Below are positions 24,763-36,446 of a stretch of 64,000 nt of DNA, one piece after another (the first letter of the stretch is position 1; every line of letters starts with the position of its first letter). Both the position numbers and the translations under genes were made by a program. A model generated the notes under the pieces. It made no database searches. It had not been told where the DNA came from and saw only the letters and a program-made list of their open reading frames with translations. The stretch is from Nageia nagi (lineage: Eukaryota > Pinophyta), in NCBI GenBank assembly GCA_050084985.1, contig JBITNC010000001.1, forward strand, positions 16,182,001 to 16,246,000, given 5' to 3'.

Positions 24763-26973
24763 CTACATCATATCAATGATTCTTGGGTGATTACAATATC
24801 CTCTACCGGGGCTATGGACACCTGACTGGTAGTAGAGCAAGGTTGTAGCAGGATCGAGGGATTAATCCTCATCGAGGCTATGGATGCCTGTCTGGCAATA
24901 GGGCATACCTTACGAGTGGCGACATGTCCATATTGGTTAGCGACCTTCTTTCTTATGGACCTCTGTATGTTTCATATGGATGAACTAGCTTATATATTTT
25001 ATGCTCTTGTGACATTTAGTTTGAGATTGTCTAGATATGGAAATAAACATCATTGCATACACATGAGTCTATGATAATTTTGAGAACATCATGACTTTGG
25101 TTTATATCATCTAAAGAAGAAAAAATCTAATGGTGATTGGTTAATATGGTCAACTTGAATATTACGATCATTACATTTCTTCATTATCACATGTATCCAT
25201 CCCATACTATTTATTATTACATAGTAATTAATATTACACTTATATTTATCAATGCCTTGATGAGTTGATTAGTTTATCTCTCTAAATACTCAATACATCC
25301 TATGTCCATTCATTTGTTATACTATTTTCATATTAACATCCACCATCCCCCCATACATGTTATACTATACCAACTTTCATATTTTATTATCTAACATCCA
25401 TATATTTCCTAATCCATCTTTATCGATTGTTAAATTGGAGGTGCTTCCATATTATTTGAGAAAAAGAACAAGTAATTGTTCTCCCCATTAATATGGGAGT
25501 CAACATTGTTGTTGTTAAAACCTTTTGCTTCTATTCTTATCTACAAGTTTAAGCAAGAAATTGCCCTTAGTAGATTGATAAAAGTCAACCCTAGAACATT
25601 GTTAAATTTCATAGCTTCCATTATTCTTTGAGATCAAGAATAAGAAATTGTTCTTCCCATTGAATTGGAAGTCAATGTTCTTTGCCTATCATATTCCATT
25701 CATTTCAACCCCCTAGAACATCGTTAAAAAGCTTCCATCATTCCTTGGGATCGAGAGTAAGAAATTACTCTTCCCTTGGAATTAGAAGTCGATGTTCTTC
25801 TTCCCTTTCCATTCATTATCATCTACCCATAAATTGAATGTGTGTTACATCTTGTTACATATCCTTTGTACATGTTATCATAAAATAAAAAGTATTAGTA
25901 ACCAAATTTAGTAAATGATACAATCTAATACTGCAATTTTTCAAATCATTATCCTTAAATTTGAAGATATTTAAGAAAATTAAAATCAACATCGATGATT
26001 GAAATAACAATAAAACTAATAACAATAATCGAAGTACTTATTCGAACTTAGAGATACACCATCAATGTGTAGCACATCAAAGTAAGGTCATGATTAAAGT
26101 TTAATAATCATGCTTTTAATTTTCTTAAGAATGAATAATAAAATACATAATATATATCATTTATCATTATGTCGATCTTTGTAGCAAACTTGATTTTGTA
26201 TCACCATCTCGATAAATAAGGTAGAATGCATTTGTCTTATTTTCAAGTCTTGTTCAACAAAAAACCTCAATCATGGAAAAACATGTTTCTAATGATTTTT
26301 GCAAAACCTACCTTTATATAGTAAAACATAATAATCAAAATTCAAATTAGTGTACATAAAGGGGACTTCATGTCGTATACCTGACTCGGCTCCATACATT
26401 CCCTTGGGATAAACACAAGACACCCATGTAATGATATATGGAAACAAGCCTTTAGTACCTATTTGGTGTACAACCAATGTGTGTTCAAAATACTTCAATT
26501 GCAAAGCTCATGAAATCATACTTGGATAATTGGGGTAAATACAATTTCCCATGACCTAAAATCAAACCTTATGTTCACCTATAAATGATCGAAACAATAA
26601 GGTTAGAATCATTCGTACATTCATCTTACTTGTTCACTAGCTAATATGTATTAGTTTTTTGAACAATCTATCATCATCATCATTGAAATCATTAGTCAGT
26701 TCAAAAGAGGCCATAATGCTAAGATCAGCACCACAATCAAAGTAAGCCCGCGATCACATAGCCATATCATGGCTACATCTCTCTTAAAATGTACCCAAAA
26801 CATTGTTAATTAGAAAATTGAGAGTTATATGTCTACTCACGGTTAAGGTAATTAAGATTGCCTATAACCTAAAATAAGATATTTATACTCAATATGATTC
26901 TAAAAGACTTATGCAAAAGATCATCACGAAACCCATTCTGCTAGGTCAAAAACAGAGAAAAGTGAAAGATGAC
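23968..26973 (+). other. Non-coding 3' region of element E
   Basis: Three kilobases without a supportable gene. It holds short repeats, for example 'catcgttcacattggggcagt' near 24096 and a variant near 24147, and a set of three phrases about 'gagaataagaaattgttcttcccatt..at.ggaagtcaa' near 25455, 25635 and 25745. An (AT)n run lies at 24707-24761. A 64-residue frame at 24880-25074 has no recognised family. Confidence 0.5.
24707..24761 (+). repeat. (AT)n microsatellite
   Basis: About 27 uninterrupted AT dinucleotides. The Tyr-Ile runs it creates in translation are an artefact. Confidence 0.95.
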
Positions 26974-27412
26974 TTATATATACAAAATAAGCTTCCTATC
27001 ACATACTCGCTTTGGCATGCATAGACAAACTAGAGTCTTGTCATGCAACTACCATAAATAGCACACAGTATGGAGATAAAAACAAGTGAAGTTTTGATAT
27101 ACAACATCACTATCTCAAACTTGTATATACAAAACAAGCTTCCTATCACATACTCGCTTCGGCATGCATAGACAAACTAGAGTCTTGTCATGCAACTGCC
27201 ATAAACAGCACATAGTATGGAGATAAAAACAAGTGAACTTTTGATATACAACATCACTATCTCAAACTTGTATACATCAAATAAGCTTACCATCACATAC
27301 TCTCTTCAGTATGCAGAGACAAATTAGAGTCTTATCATGCAACTACCATAAATAGCACACAGTATGGAGATTGACACAAGTGTAGTTTTGATGTATTACA
27401 ATATCATTTTCA
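26974..27412 (+). repeat. Three tandem units of about 148 bp near 3' end of element E
   Basis: Units begin at about 26974, 27122 and 27271, each with 'cacatactcgctt.ggcatg', then 'gtcttgtcatgcaactaccat', then 'cagtatggagata'. The first two are almost identical; the third is more diverged. A looser related piece occurs near 27720-27800 ('acatgcaaaatgac ... atgtcatgcaactgtcac'). Confidence 0.9.
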
Positions 27413-28042
27413 AAATGTATCAATTGCAAAAGTTAAAAAATCATATTCAGTCATGGCAAGGACTATCCTCATGACAACACCAGATGATGAAATATATATA
27501 TAATATATATATATAATAAGTTTTGATTTAGAGAAGCTATAATTATATCCTGCTAAAAGATCTTAAGCTTTATACGAAAAAAGATTTTGATGATATTTTT
27601 TAAAAAATATCATTAACATTTACAAATATCAAAGAAGATAAAATGTGATGTATCATTGTTACAGGAGATCATCTTGAAACCCTGTTGTCAGGACAAAGGA
27701 TAACACCATCAAAACTCATATACTAAAGAAAACTTATACGGTACATGTGCGCTTAGACATGCAAAATGACATAATATAAATGTCATGCAACTGTCACACA
27801 AGCTCAACACATCATCATACCGAAAATAATCACTTCTGAAGTATATTCAAATTTGTTTTCAAAACTACATCAAATGTTAAAAGAAAACACATTTTATCAT
27901 AATTTGATAAATCAAAATTTCGATTCATCTAAGAAATTGAGTCAAAACTTATATCATAAAAAAGCAATAATAAGCAATCAAGCAACAAAGCTTCTCATTC
28001 TATATTTTTGAAATCATCAACCGCATTTTCGATTGATAATTC
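27413..28042 (+). other. 3' UTR of element E after the tandem array
   Basis: AT-rich, with a short at-repeat palindrome near 27493-27520 and a decayed extra relative of the tandem unit near 27720-27800. No gene was recognised. Confidence 0.5.
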
Positions 28043-28056
28043 AAAAAGGGGCAAAA
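28043..28056 (+). other. Polypurine tract of element E
   Basis: The sequence aaaaaggggcaaaa ends directly at the 3' LTR, where plus-strand synthesis is primed. Confidence 0.75.
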
Positions 28057-28895
28057 TGTAGACACCTAAAAATGTCCCTTTTTAACTAGTAAACATTGAA
28101 ATAATCATAACTCTTTGTGAAAATATAAAATAGGTTTAAAAACCATATTATTGGATAGCTCTCATTGATTACATGCAAAATGAGTGGTCACATGACCCTT
28201 TTTTGATAAAAATTGGCTATTTGGCAGTCATTTTAATATTGTTATAAAAATTGAAAACCAGTCGCCAATGACCCAAAACAATCGCTGATGTTTTAGGATG
28301 ATCACCGATGTCCACCTAGTAATCGCTGGTGACTCTGTAACAGCCAAACAAAAACCAAAATAGTAAAAAAAAGTTGTAACATCTCATTCTTCCAAGATGC
28401 TACGGATAGAGGGGGTTAGTTATGACTACAGTGGCTTTTAACTCCCCCTTACCAACCTTGGAAAATCTCACCCAAAAATCTATAAATACAAGCCAAAACA
28501 AAGCAATAGGGGGCCCATTTTGGAAGTAGGGTAATGCTGCCAAAATCTTGTGAGCTCATACCTTTTTATTGTTTTATGCTAGTTTCAATTTAATCCATGT
28601 CATACATAGATGCTTTGATGTTATTATCTTTTGCATGTGTGTAGGATTTACAGGTTGTCCATATCAAGGAAAGAAGCAAGCAAATCAAAAACAATGAAAA
28701 TCTAATACTCTCATATTGGCAAATGGCATTTGTAAAAGTCCCTTCCAAGGGAAAATTGTATTTTGAGCTGAAAATCAATATCAATTTACAATTACAACAT
28801 TTCTACCTATTTTACATAATTTGAAATTCAGTGAAGATCTAAGAATAATTGTATTTTATGTTATTCTACATTCCAGCTCTATTTTCACTATAACA
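28057..28895 (+). repeat. 3' LTR of element E
   Basis: The partner of 17449-18289, starting TGTAGACACC and ending ACTATAACA, directly followed by the catag duplication. It has the same TATA box (28480). A short minus-strand frame inside (28590-28784) is also in the 5' LTR and is chance. Confidence 0.95.
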
Positions 28896-28900
28896 CATAG
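28896..28900 (+). repeat. Target-site duplication of element E (right)
   Basis: An exact repeat of catag at 17444-17448. Confidence 0.9.
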
Positions 28901-29769
28901 AAAAATCAAAGGTAAGGTCACATGAAAGCTCATAGAAGAAATCATTCAAGATGGAACACTTAGAGACATGAGGACTAGATAGATGAAAATACAAATCAAT
29001 ATCATCCTCATCATTATGTTTCACCTCCTCTTCTATAAGAATTGATATGTTCAAATTGTTGTTCTAGAAATTTAATCTTAGGGCCATGAAACACTAGACT
29101 ATATTTATCTCAATCAGATTGGAAAGGAATAGTAAAAGCATGAACTTGTCCTTGCTCAAATTTGCCTAGTTTATATCCTTACCATTTCCATTTAACAAAG
29201 CATTTATGCATTAATTCATGACACAAAAATATTTAATTTTAGCACAAAATTTTTCCTTAAGACAATGCTTAAGGGGAATTTCTTGGGTTAAGTTTGTACT
29301 TGTGTAAATAAAGAAAGATTAGCTAGGAAACAAACCTAGTATGATGATAGAGCCAAGATCAAGTGGGGGTTCCTAAGGTCTCCCCAAGTCTTTTATAAAG
29401 GGAATATTAAAAAAGAATATTATTTATACAATAGTTCCCATTTATGAGATATTCATAGTTAATGAGATCAGATGGTGGTGAAATGATAAGAATGATAAGT
29501 TGTTGGTCAGGAGGATCGAGATCAACTTGAGAGGAAGAGGGCTTATCTTCTTGAAGTGGATCATATGTAAGACACAATGAAGATAACTAAGATTGAATAT
29601 ATGGAGGAACTCAATGATAAGATGGTTGATAATTCCCACAGATGGACATGAACAAGGTCTGATGGTTGGAAGAAGCACATGCAGAATCTTTGAGATATTT
29701 ACCATTATAGTATACAAAGGGATCCACACTAGATGGAACTAAAGAAGATGGTTGAGAACAAGAAGCTGA
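28901..29769 (-). pseudogene. Protease-RT linker of element B
   Basis: Continues B between its protease and the insertion of E. The minus-strand frame at 28866-29054 has an acidic piece (EEEVKHNDEDDIDLYFHLSS), typical of the poorly conserved linker. Another open piece lies at 29442-29729. No conserved domain is expected or seen. Confidence 0.5.
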
Positions 29770-30365
29770 CTAAACTAGAGGAAGAGTCAAAGATGGGGGT
29801 TTTTGTGAACATGACTTATAACTATCAATATGATCATTCACAATAATAATGATTGCTAAAATATGTCGACATGGTATATGAGGTGAATTAGAAGTGAAAG
29901 TAGGATCGCGATGACTAAAGGGATTTGGATTGCCTGTAATACAATGCATCATTTTGTTATATAGGTATTTAAAACATCTATGTAAAGTAGATGGAACTAA
30001 CTCCATACCTTTGATCCATGGCCTACCTAAAAGCAATTTATATTGCATCTCACCTTCGACCACATGATAAGTAGTTGTTATTTCTCTTATGCCAACCCTA
30101 ATTGGAAAAATTATTATGCCCATAGTCATTGAAAAGGTGTTGTTAAATGACCTAATGTTAATATTGGGAGCATTCAAGAACCTAATAGTAACCTTAAGCT
30201 TCTCTAGTGCTACTGAAGATATAACATTGATCATTGACCCATTTTCTACAAGCACTCTCTTTGATGGATGAGAATCCAAATAAGCTACAATATACAATGT
30301 AAGATATCTAAACTTATTTAGTGCAGGATGCTGAATATTATACAAATAAAAGGTAATCCTAGGTC
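29770..30365 (-). pseudogene. Aspartic-protease domain of element B
   Basis: A minus-strand frame of about 200 residues, homologous over its length to E's protease. KRVLVENGSMINVISSVALE aligns with RILIDEGSDVNIISTVAYHK of E, and LLGRPWIKGMELVPSTLH with LLGRPWIQEMECVPSTFH. The catalytic Asp is replaced by Glu (VENGS), so it should be inactive. The first few residues of the open frame (30366-30390) fall in the Copia LTR and TSD; the true B sequence continues beyond element F at 36959. Confidence 0.8.
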
Positions 30366-30370
30366 TAGTA
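30366..30370 (+). repeat. Target-site duplication of element F (left)
   Basis: The sequence tagta directly precedes the LTR start and recurs exactly at 36954-36958. Confidence 0.9.
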
Positions 30371-30527
30371 TGTTGTAATGTATAATGCATTATTGTAAAG
30401 GTTATGTAATAATCTTCTATGTAAGTTCACTAATACTTAAGGGTATCATTTGATACCTTAAGTATTAGTGAACTTACATAGAATATTATTACATAACCTT
30501 TACAATAATGCATTATACATTCCAATA
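30371..30527 (+). repeat. Long palindrome in 5' LTR of element F
   Basis: Arms of about 77 bp (30371-30447 and 30452-30527) around a 4-base loop (attt), with only a handful of differences. The 3' LTR has just a small natural hairpin at the matching place (around 'ggtatcattttatacc', near 36527). Confidence 0.9.
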
Positions 30528-30804
30528 CTCCCCTTAATGCAATATTGGGATAGAGTGAATAAGAGATAAGGAAGAGAGAAAGTAAGAGAGTTCTTCTCCA
30601 AACAGATACAATGAAGATGAGAACTTTTTACATATTTGTGAAGTAAGAAAGATCTAGTTAGTGGATGTACTCCTACCTCGAAGAACCACTTACATATTGA
30701 GTTATCTTTGTGAGATTGGTTTGTGAGTTATTTAGATGTAATTTGTGATCTTACATGTGATATTGAGTGTTTAGAGTTGCTTAGTTTATAGTTCAAGTCT
30801 CTCA
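30371..30804 (+). repeat. 5' LTR of element F, with internal inverted segment
   Basis: The first 77 bp match the start of the 3' LTR. The next block (30452-30655) is the reverse complement of 36328-36533, that is, internal DNA, polypurine tract and the start of the 3' LTR. From agatct at 30650 on, the sequence rejoins the normal LTR (36800-36953). About 260 bp of normal LTR is therefore replaced by an inverted copy. Confidence 0.85.
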
Positions 30805-30806
30805 TT

Positions 30807-30818
30807 TGGTATCAGAGC
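30807..30818 (+). other. Primer-binding site of element F (tRNA-iMet)
   Basis: The sequence tggtatcagagc is the classic complement of the initiator-Met tRNA 3' end, used by most plant Copia elements. It lies two bases after the 5' LTR. Confidence 0.9.
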
Positions 30819-33795
30819 TTGGTATGGAAGCTCTTCTTCAACATCTTGAAGGTATTCAATTTGGAGGTCTTCATACTTCATCATAATATTCATTGGTGAG
30901 GTAAAACTATTTCAATGTATAACCTCATTTTTTTTCTAATACCTTTTCTATGTGTTTCAATTTCTCATTGAAAAGGTGTATCGTTATATTGCTATCCATT
31001 TTTTTTCCTAACATGTTATGTGTTAGTTACAATTTTTGGATAAAATTTTGCTTAAAGTAGCAATATTTTTTATGCATTCTTTTTACTAACATATCTTATT
31101 ATTAGTTGCTTTAATATATATATATATATATATAGGTATAATTTTTTTTGCATATTTTTAATCCTTTGAAGTTTTTATTATATATATCAAAAATTATATA
31201 CTATTTTTTTTCTTCAAAAAACATTATATGTAAAATAAAAATTATATAACAATATATTGCTATTTTTTTGTTATACCTACCTTATTTTTTTTATCAAAAT
31301 AGATATATTCAACAAACTCAACTATTGTTGATACTAACAAAAAAATTGAAAGTAATTATTTACTTTTTATATATATAATATATATATATATTATATATAT
31401 AATATTATTATATATATGATGAGGAGGTTTATTTACAAAAATATATAAATTTATTTTGTTTGATTTCAAAAGTTTTTTTTTGAATACAATAAAAAAATTT
31501 TAAGAAGGAGGTCGCCTTGTTGTGACCTAGCCAAACCCCCCTTTATTGGTGGACTTATCTTTGCTCCTCCTTTGTAACATGGTAGTTTGATTGGTGTTTG
31601 GCTAGCATTGGTTGATGGTTGTGGCTTTTACACAAGCATTCTCTTTGCTTCTACTCCTCTTTGAGGCCATGACCTCCTTATGCAGTGGGTCTCCTACATA
31701 CTTGCCTTCTATTTTGCTGGCAAACCTCCATAGCTACTCTCCTCTCCTCACTATCCACTCCCCTTTGCCATGTGGCCTCTTCTCTATACAACCTTGCATC
31801 ATCCCATGGTGTATTATTTTCTCTATTGCACTTTTAAAATGTGCCTTACCTCATAGAAGCTTTGAGCCATCCACCTTCTGGGTTGAGGTTCCCTCCCTCC
31901 ACTCTACCCTTGTCCCCTAGTCATGGTTGTTCTAAGCTAGTAGCTCTCTCTTCTTCCATGACCTCATGGCTCTCTCTTCCTCATGAGCTCACTGAGAAAT
32001 GCTCCTAAACCTTGCATTTTTTTTTAGGTATATTCTCTTATTTTTAAAATAAATCTATGCCCCTTCCATTAAATCAATTTCATTTAATTTTTTGGGGTTG
32101 CTTGGATATTATTTTTCAAACAACTTAGGGGAGCTCTCATTTAATGATTTAGTTGGTGCATTCAATTTTTTTTGTTGCTTGCAAGAAAACTTTGTCATCA
32201 ATTTTTTCTTACCCACCTACCCCTTTCCTTTAATTATTAATTGGTGTATGAAGCCTTTTTTAAGAAACCTATCTAAGTGCAATAAATTTTTCAATATTGC
32301 TTGCAAGTCATCTTTTATTTAATACACCTAGAAACTTTAAATTCTTGCAAAGTGTATACTCAAGTTCTAAAACTTTTTGATGTCTATCTTAGATTATCTT
32401 GGGAAGGGTAAAATGTACTTTTTACTTAAGGCAATTTGTTTTTTACATTCTATTTGAAATACTTAAACATTTTGACATTATGTTTAATAAATTTGCTTTT
32501 ATTAACATAATGATAGTACTTTCTAAAGTGCTTAAAGTATTAAGTTAAGCTAAGACTTCAAGTAAAAAGGGAAAATTTGTAATTTGTATGAATTTTTTTA
32601 CTTAAAGTTTAATGCATGTTGCTTTCATAAATTTTAAGTTAATTCTTACTACTTAAAAGTTAAATGCATGCTTAGTGCTTAATTGTTTAAAGTCAATGAT
32701 ACATACTTAGAACTTAATTTTTTATTTTGTTGATGCATGCTTAGGACTTAAATTTTTAAATTAATAATGCATGCTTAGGACTTAATTTTATCTTTTAAGT
32801 TAATGATGCATGCTTAGGACTTAAAATTTCTTAAGCTAAAAAGATGCATGCTTCCTACTTATTTTAAAAACATGTTAAGTATTTATCCTTTATGCAAAGT
32901 TAACTTATGGAATTAATGCATGATTATGCTTAATTATTTATCATTTTTTTCTTGCAAAGTTAACTTGTGCAAATTATGGACCTATGTAAAGATGTCCTTT
33001 AGGGGTTAAAAATGTAAACAAAACCCGTTGGACATTTAAGTTTCAAATTTTGAATGGATGATGTTTTACTTATGCTCTTTACTTCATGTTTTGCATTTTG
33101 ATTTATTTGCTTATGCAAATAAAAATGCAAACATTGATATAAGAAACCCCCTAAAATGAACACATTCGCATATACATTTTGCAACATGACTTGTTTAGGG
33201 AGACATGAGGTGAGGATCGATGGACTGGAACCTTTAACTTTAATGATCCAAATGCTAAAAAGTTTGTAGTTCTCAATTGCCCCTAAGTCCTTTGTTGGTC
33301 TAGACATAACTCCAATAGGTGGATAGGCATGTGTGTAGTGATACCACATGTCCACATGTCTATTTAGGGATTATCCTAATAACCTAGGAGGATAACTTAA
33401 AACCTAATCAAGATTAATAATTTGGTCAATCCAATAAACATCATAACCTTGGAAAATAGTAGGTACTTCTCCTTGTGAGAGTATAATATTGACCAAGGTG
33501 AATTGGTTGAGGAATGGTAGTACTTGGGCTTCTCTTGTATGGCATCCAAGTGAAGGCCTAATTTTAGATAAGAAAACAAGCCTCAACAATGTCACTCTAC
33601 ATCTACTGTTCTTGAGATGAGAAATGTATTTGGGTACATGGGTTATTATTTGAGATGTAAAACATTTACACTTGTGAATCAAATCAGCATGTCTCTAGTG
33701 TTAAAATTAACTTGTATTATTTACTTAATCAAAACTTAACATGTAATGTTGTTTATTGAACCACATGCTTATTATTTTTTTATATCCTTATGTAG
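30819..33795 (+). other. Long leader of element F
   Basis: About 3 kb of AT-rich leader. It includes (TA)n runs at 31113-31134 and 31366-31418, many T-rich stretches, and a more balanced block at 31500-32000 with a 102-residue plus-strand frame (31612-31920) that is Leu/Ser/Pro-rich and resembles no family I know. Between 32640 and 32880 the word 'gcatgcttaggacttaa' is repeated. No other gene is supported. Confidence 0.55.
32645..32885 (+). repeat. Array of 'atgcatgcttaggacttaa' repeats in leader of F
   Basis: The word occurs at roughly 50-60 bp spacing at least five times (near 32665, 32735, 32768, 32806 and 32843), separated by AT-rich spacers containing 'aagttaat'. Copies vary by a few bases. 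Confidence 0.7.
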
Positions 33796-34780
33796 CAAAT
33801 GGGAGACTCCTTTTTACCTAAACACATTCTTGATGGTTCAAATTTGAGATTTGAAAACTCAAATGAGAGCTAAATTGCAGGTAAGGAAACTTTGGCAAAT
33901 AGTGAATGAGAACCTTGTACCTCCTACAGCTGAGAAGACACTAGATACTTACAATACAAATAATGAGTTATCAACCTCCATGATCTTCCATGCAATTTTA
34001 GATGATGTGCTCTTAATGATTTACTCTTCAACCTTGGCAAAGGAAGCTTGAGATAAGCTTAAGAAAATCTATCTTGGTTCAAAGTTTTCAAGAAGGTTTA
34101 CCATTGTCTAAAAATTACTTCAATCTCATTCAAGGGGAAATAAAAATTTGCCATCTACTTGAACAAAATCATTGACCTAAGGACCCAACTTATTACTTGT
34201 GGGTGAAATTGGATCAATGATGAATTCATAGTCTTCATCATTATCCAAATACTTTCTTCAAAGTTTGGAAACTTTGTGATGATTATGGAAACAAGGTTTG
34301 ATGATGAAGAAGAAGTCTTCTCCCTTGAGAACCTTTTTAAGCTTCTTTTGAAGAATGAGGAAACCCTTAATAAAAAGTGTTGATTTCTTCTTCTAAGGAT
34401 AATAACATTGCTCTTGGAGCAACCAAAACTCCTTTCAAGAAGAAGTTCAACCATAAAAAGAAATATTATCCTTCTTCCTCCAAAAGGTTTGAGAAAAGAA
34501 GCAATGGCAACAACAGCAATAGAAACAATGGCAACAATGGTGATAACCGAAAAAAACAACAACAGTAGCAAGAGGAATAATGGCAACAACAACAATAGTA
34601 GGAGGAATAATAGCAACAATAACCATTTGATGGTAATTGTAACTATTTGGCATCTAAGGTCATAAAGAAATTAATTGCTACAAAAGAAAAGAGAGGAAAA
34701 GAATAAAAGAAATAGAAATGTAAAGAACTTCAAAGAAAAGAAGAATATTCAAGATGGTTTTGCTATTGTGATCTACTCCA
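33796..34780 (+). pseudogene. Copia gag remnant of element F
   Basis: The plus strand starts with MGDSFLPKHILDGSNLRF, then in a shifted frame LKMRAKLQVRKLWQIVNENL, the Copia gag opening (the 'W...M...L....LW..V' pattern). A long Asn-rich run follows (about 34500-34640). A zinc knuckle lies at about 34640-34680: CNYFGI then GHKEINC, a C-x2-C-x4-H-x4-C motif whose second Cys is Phe and which contains a stop. Gag packages the RNA. Multiple frameshifts make this non-functional. Confidence 0.75.
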
Positions 34781-34799
34781 TCTCTTGCATTTTTTTATC

Positions 34800-35320
34800 T
34801 GATTAGATTGTTGACTCTGGTTGCACTAATCTTCTATGCTTTGAAAAGGAAAAGTTTGAAAACTTTCACAAGTATAGAAAAGATGTAGTTGTAGTAGGTG
34901 ATAACTCTACCCTTGAAATCCAAGGAATTAAGAGTGTGTTGATTCATGAAAAGATTCTTGATAATGTGCTCTATGTTCCTATACTTAGGATGAATCTTAT
35001 CTCCATTATCCAAGTTGCTAGAAAAAGGTACTCTTTTGAGGAAAGGACTTACCACTATGGTTAAAGGATCAATGAAAGATAATCTCTACATTGTGGATCA
35101 AGTTCCATCAAAGATGTGTCTTGCTACAAGTGTGTGTTCTAAAGGCAATATTTGGCACCAATGTTTAGGAAATTTAACCATAAGAGTATTCAATTCATGA
35201 AAGACCAAGAACTTGTGAAAGGTTTTCCTTCAATTTCTTCTTGATTGGTCTATGCGAGAAGTGCATTCTTGGCAAGATGCATAAATAATAGTTTGAAAAA
35301 GATAAGGCAACAAGAGCATT
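34800..35320 (+). pseudogene. Copia protease and GAG-pre-integrase of element F
   Basis: The protease motif IVDSGCTNLLCFEKEKF (about 34806-34856) keeps the DSG catalytic triad. It is followed by VVVGDNSTLEIQGIKSV and VLYVPILRMNLISI, as in other Copia polyproteins. The pre-integrase region includes a HH-CC-like piece, broken (for example CLGNLT at 35166-35190, frame-shifted). Protease releases the other products. Stops and shifts are present. Confidence 0.75.
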
Positions 35321-36010
35321 TCAACCTCTTCAACTTGTGCATTCAAATTTTATGGGTCCATTTTAGACTAAGTCACTTGGAGGAGCATCTTACATCTTGA
35401 CCTTCATTTATGAATTTAGTAGAATAACCTTTGGGTATCTACTTGAGCACAAGGATCAAAACTTTGAGAGTTTTAATGTTTTTAAGGTCTTATTTGAAAA
35501 TTAAAATAACTTTAAAATCAAGATGTTGACATTAGATAATGGGGGAGAATATAATAGCAATGAGTTTAAAGACTATTGTTACAAGTATAATCAAGAGGCA
35601 ATTTACAATTCCTTACACTTCTTAACAAAATGGTGTTGTTGAAAGGAAAAATAGGATAATTATAAAAATAGCTAGATGCATGTTAGGTAATATTCCTAGT
35701 TTCGTGTGGGGTGAAGCTATGAGCACTACTATTTACACATTTAATAGGTGTTACATAAAAAAATTTAGCATAAAAATCCTTTTGAGGCATGGTTAGGAAG
35801 AAAACCTAACATTTATCACCTTAGGGTTTTGGTTGTAAAGCATTCTCCTACATTATTTTTTAGAAAAAGAAAAAGTTAACAAAAAAGCTAAAAAATGCAT
35901 CTTTGTGGGTTATGATAATCAGCATAGAGGCTGCAGGATTTACTCTCCAACATACAAATTCAAGTTTGTTTTAAGGAATGTAAAGTTCAATGAACTTCCT
36001 AAATAATCTA
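35321..36010 (+). pseudogene. Copia integrase remnant of element F
   Basis: SLGGASYILTFIYEFSRITF (about 35370-35430) corresponds to the first catalytic region, but the usual DD pair is YE, so the first Asp is lost. LDNGGEYNSNEFKDYC (about 35535-35580) holds the second Asp. NPFEAWLGRKPNIYHLRV (about 35775-35830) and KCIFVGYDNQHRG (about 35890-35935) are the conserved C-terminal parts, the latter in a shifted frame. Integrase would insert the cDNA. In autonomous Copia elements RT and RNase H come next; they are absent here. Confidence 0.8.
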
Positions 36011-36446
36011 CTTCTAATGAAGATGTTGATGATCCAGAGGCCTCTTTAGTTGCACATAGCTAGTTAGATATTGATGTACACAAGTCACCTTAGAAAAAAA
36101 AACATTATGATTAATCTATCCTAGTTGATATGAATATGTTGCATCTAATTGATCTTCTTATTTGAGTTACTTATGACTTTCAGGTTCCTTTGAGAATGTA
36201 GGTTACTTACTTCAGGTATGCAAGCTCTTGGAGACTCTTCATAATTTCTAGTTGGATGACTACTTCATGTACATTAAAACTGATGGTTGTTAATGATTGT
36301 ATTTGGCAAAGTAGTGAGTATCAAAATAGATCTTTATTACTTCACAAATATGTAAAAAGTTCTCATCTCCATTGTATCTATTTGGAGGAGAACTCTCTTA
36401 CTTTCTCTTTTCCTTTTCTCTTATTTGCTCTATCCCAATATTGCAT
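36011..36446 (+). other. Remnant between integrase and 3' LTR of F
   Basis: About 440 bp with no domain. A normal Copia element has some 2 kb of RT and RNase H here, so a large internal deletion occurred. The segment 36328-36456 is the part copied in reverse into the 5' LTR. Confidence 0.6.

Larger units (their letters stand above)
17449..28895 (+). mobile_element. Element E: gag-protease LTR retrotransposon
   Basis: An 11.4-kb plus-strand Tat-like element with 841- and 839-bp LTRs, a perfect 5-bp TSD (catag), a primer-binding site and a polypurine tract. Internal coding potential is limited to an acidic N-terminal frame, a long gag and an aspartic-protease domain with a zinc-knuckle fragment (20414-23967). 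After that, some 4 kb up to the 3' LTR has no RT, RNase H or integrase that I can recognise. It is thus like the TR-GAG class of non-autonomous elements. By eye the LTRs differ at about 40 of 840 positions, roughly six in seven being transitions. It interrupts element B between protease and RT. Its gag closely resembles B's, so B's family is the likely source of RT and integrase (inference). Confidence 0.9.

Noticed and set aside
24472-24825. 117-residue frame with a long Tyr-Ile run
   Set aside because: The run is the (AT)n microsatellite; the rest has no coding support.
26974-27412. CRISPR-like spaced repeats
   Set aside because: The units are about 148 bp, contiguous and without unique spacers, inside a plant retroelement.
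34155-34653. Leu-, Val- and Cys-rich minus-strand frames that look like membrane proteins
   Set aside because: They are the antisense of the Asn-rich Copia gag low-complexity region on the plus strand.
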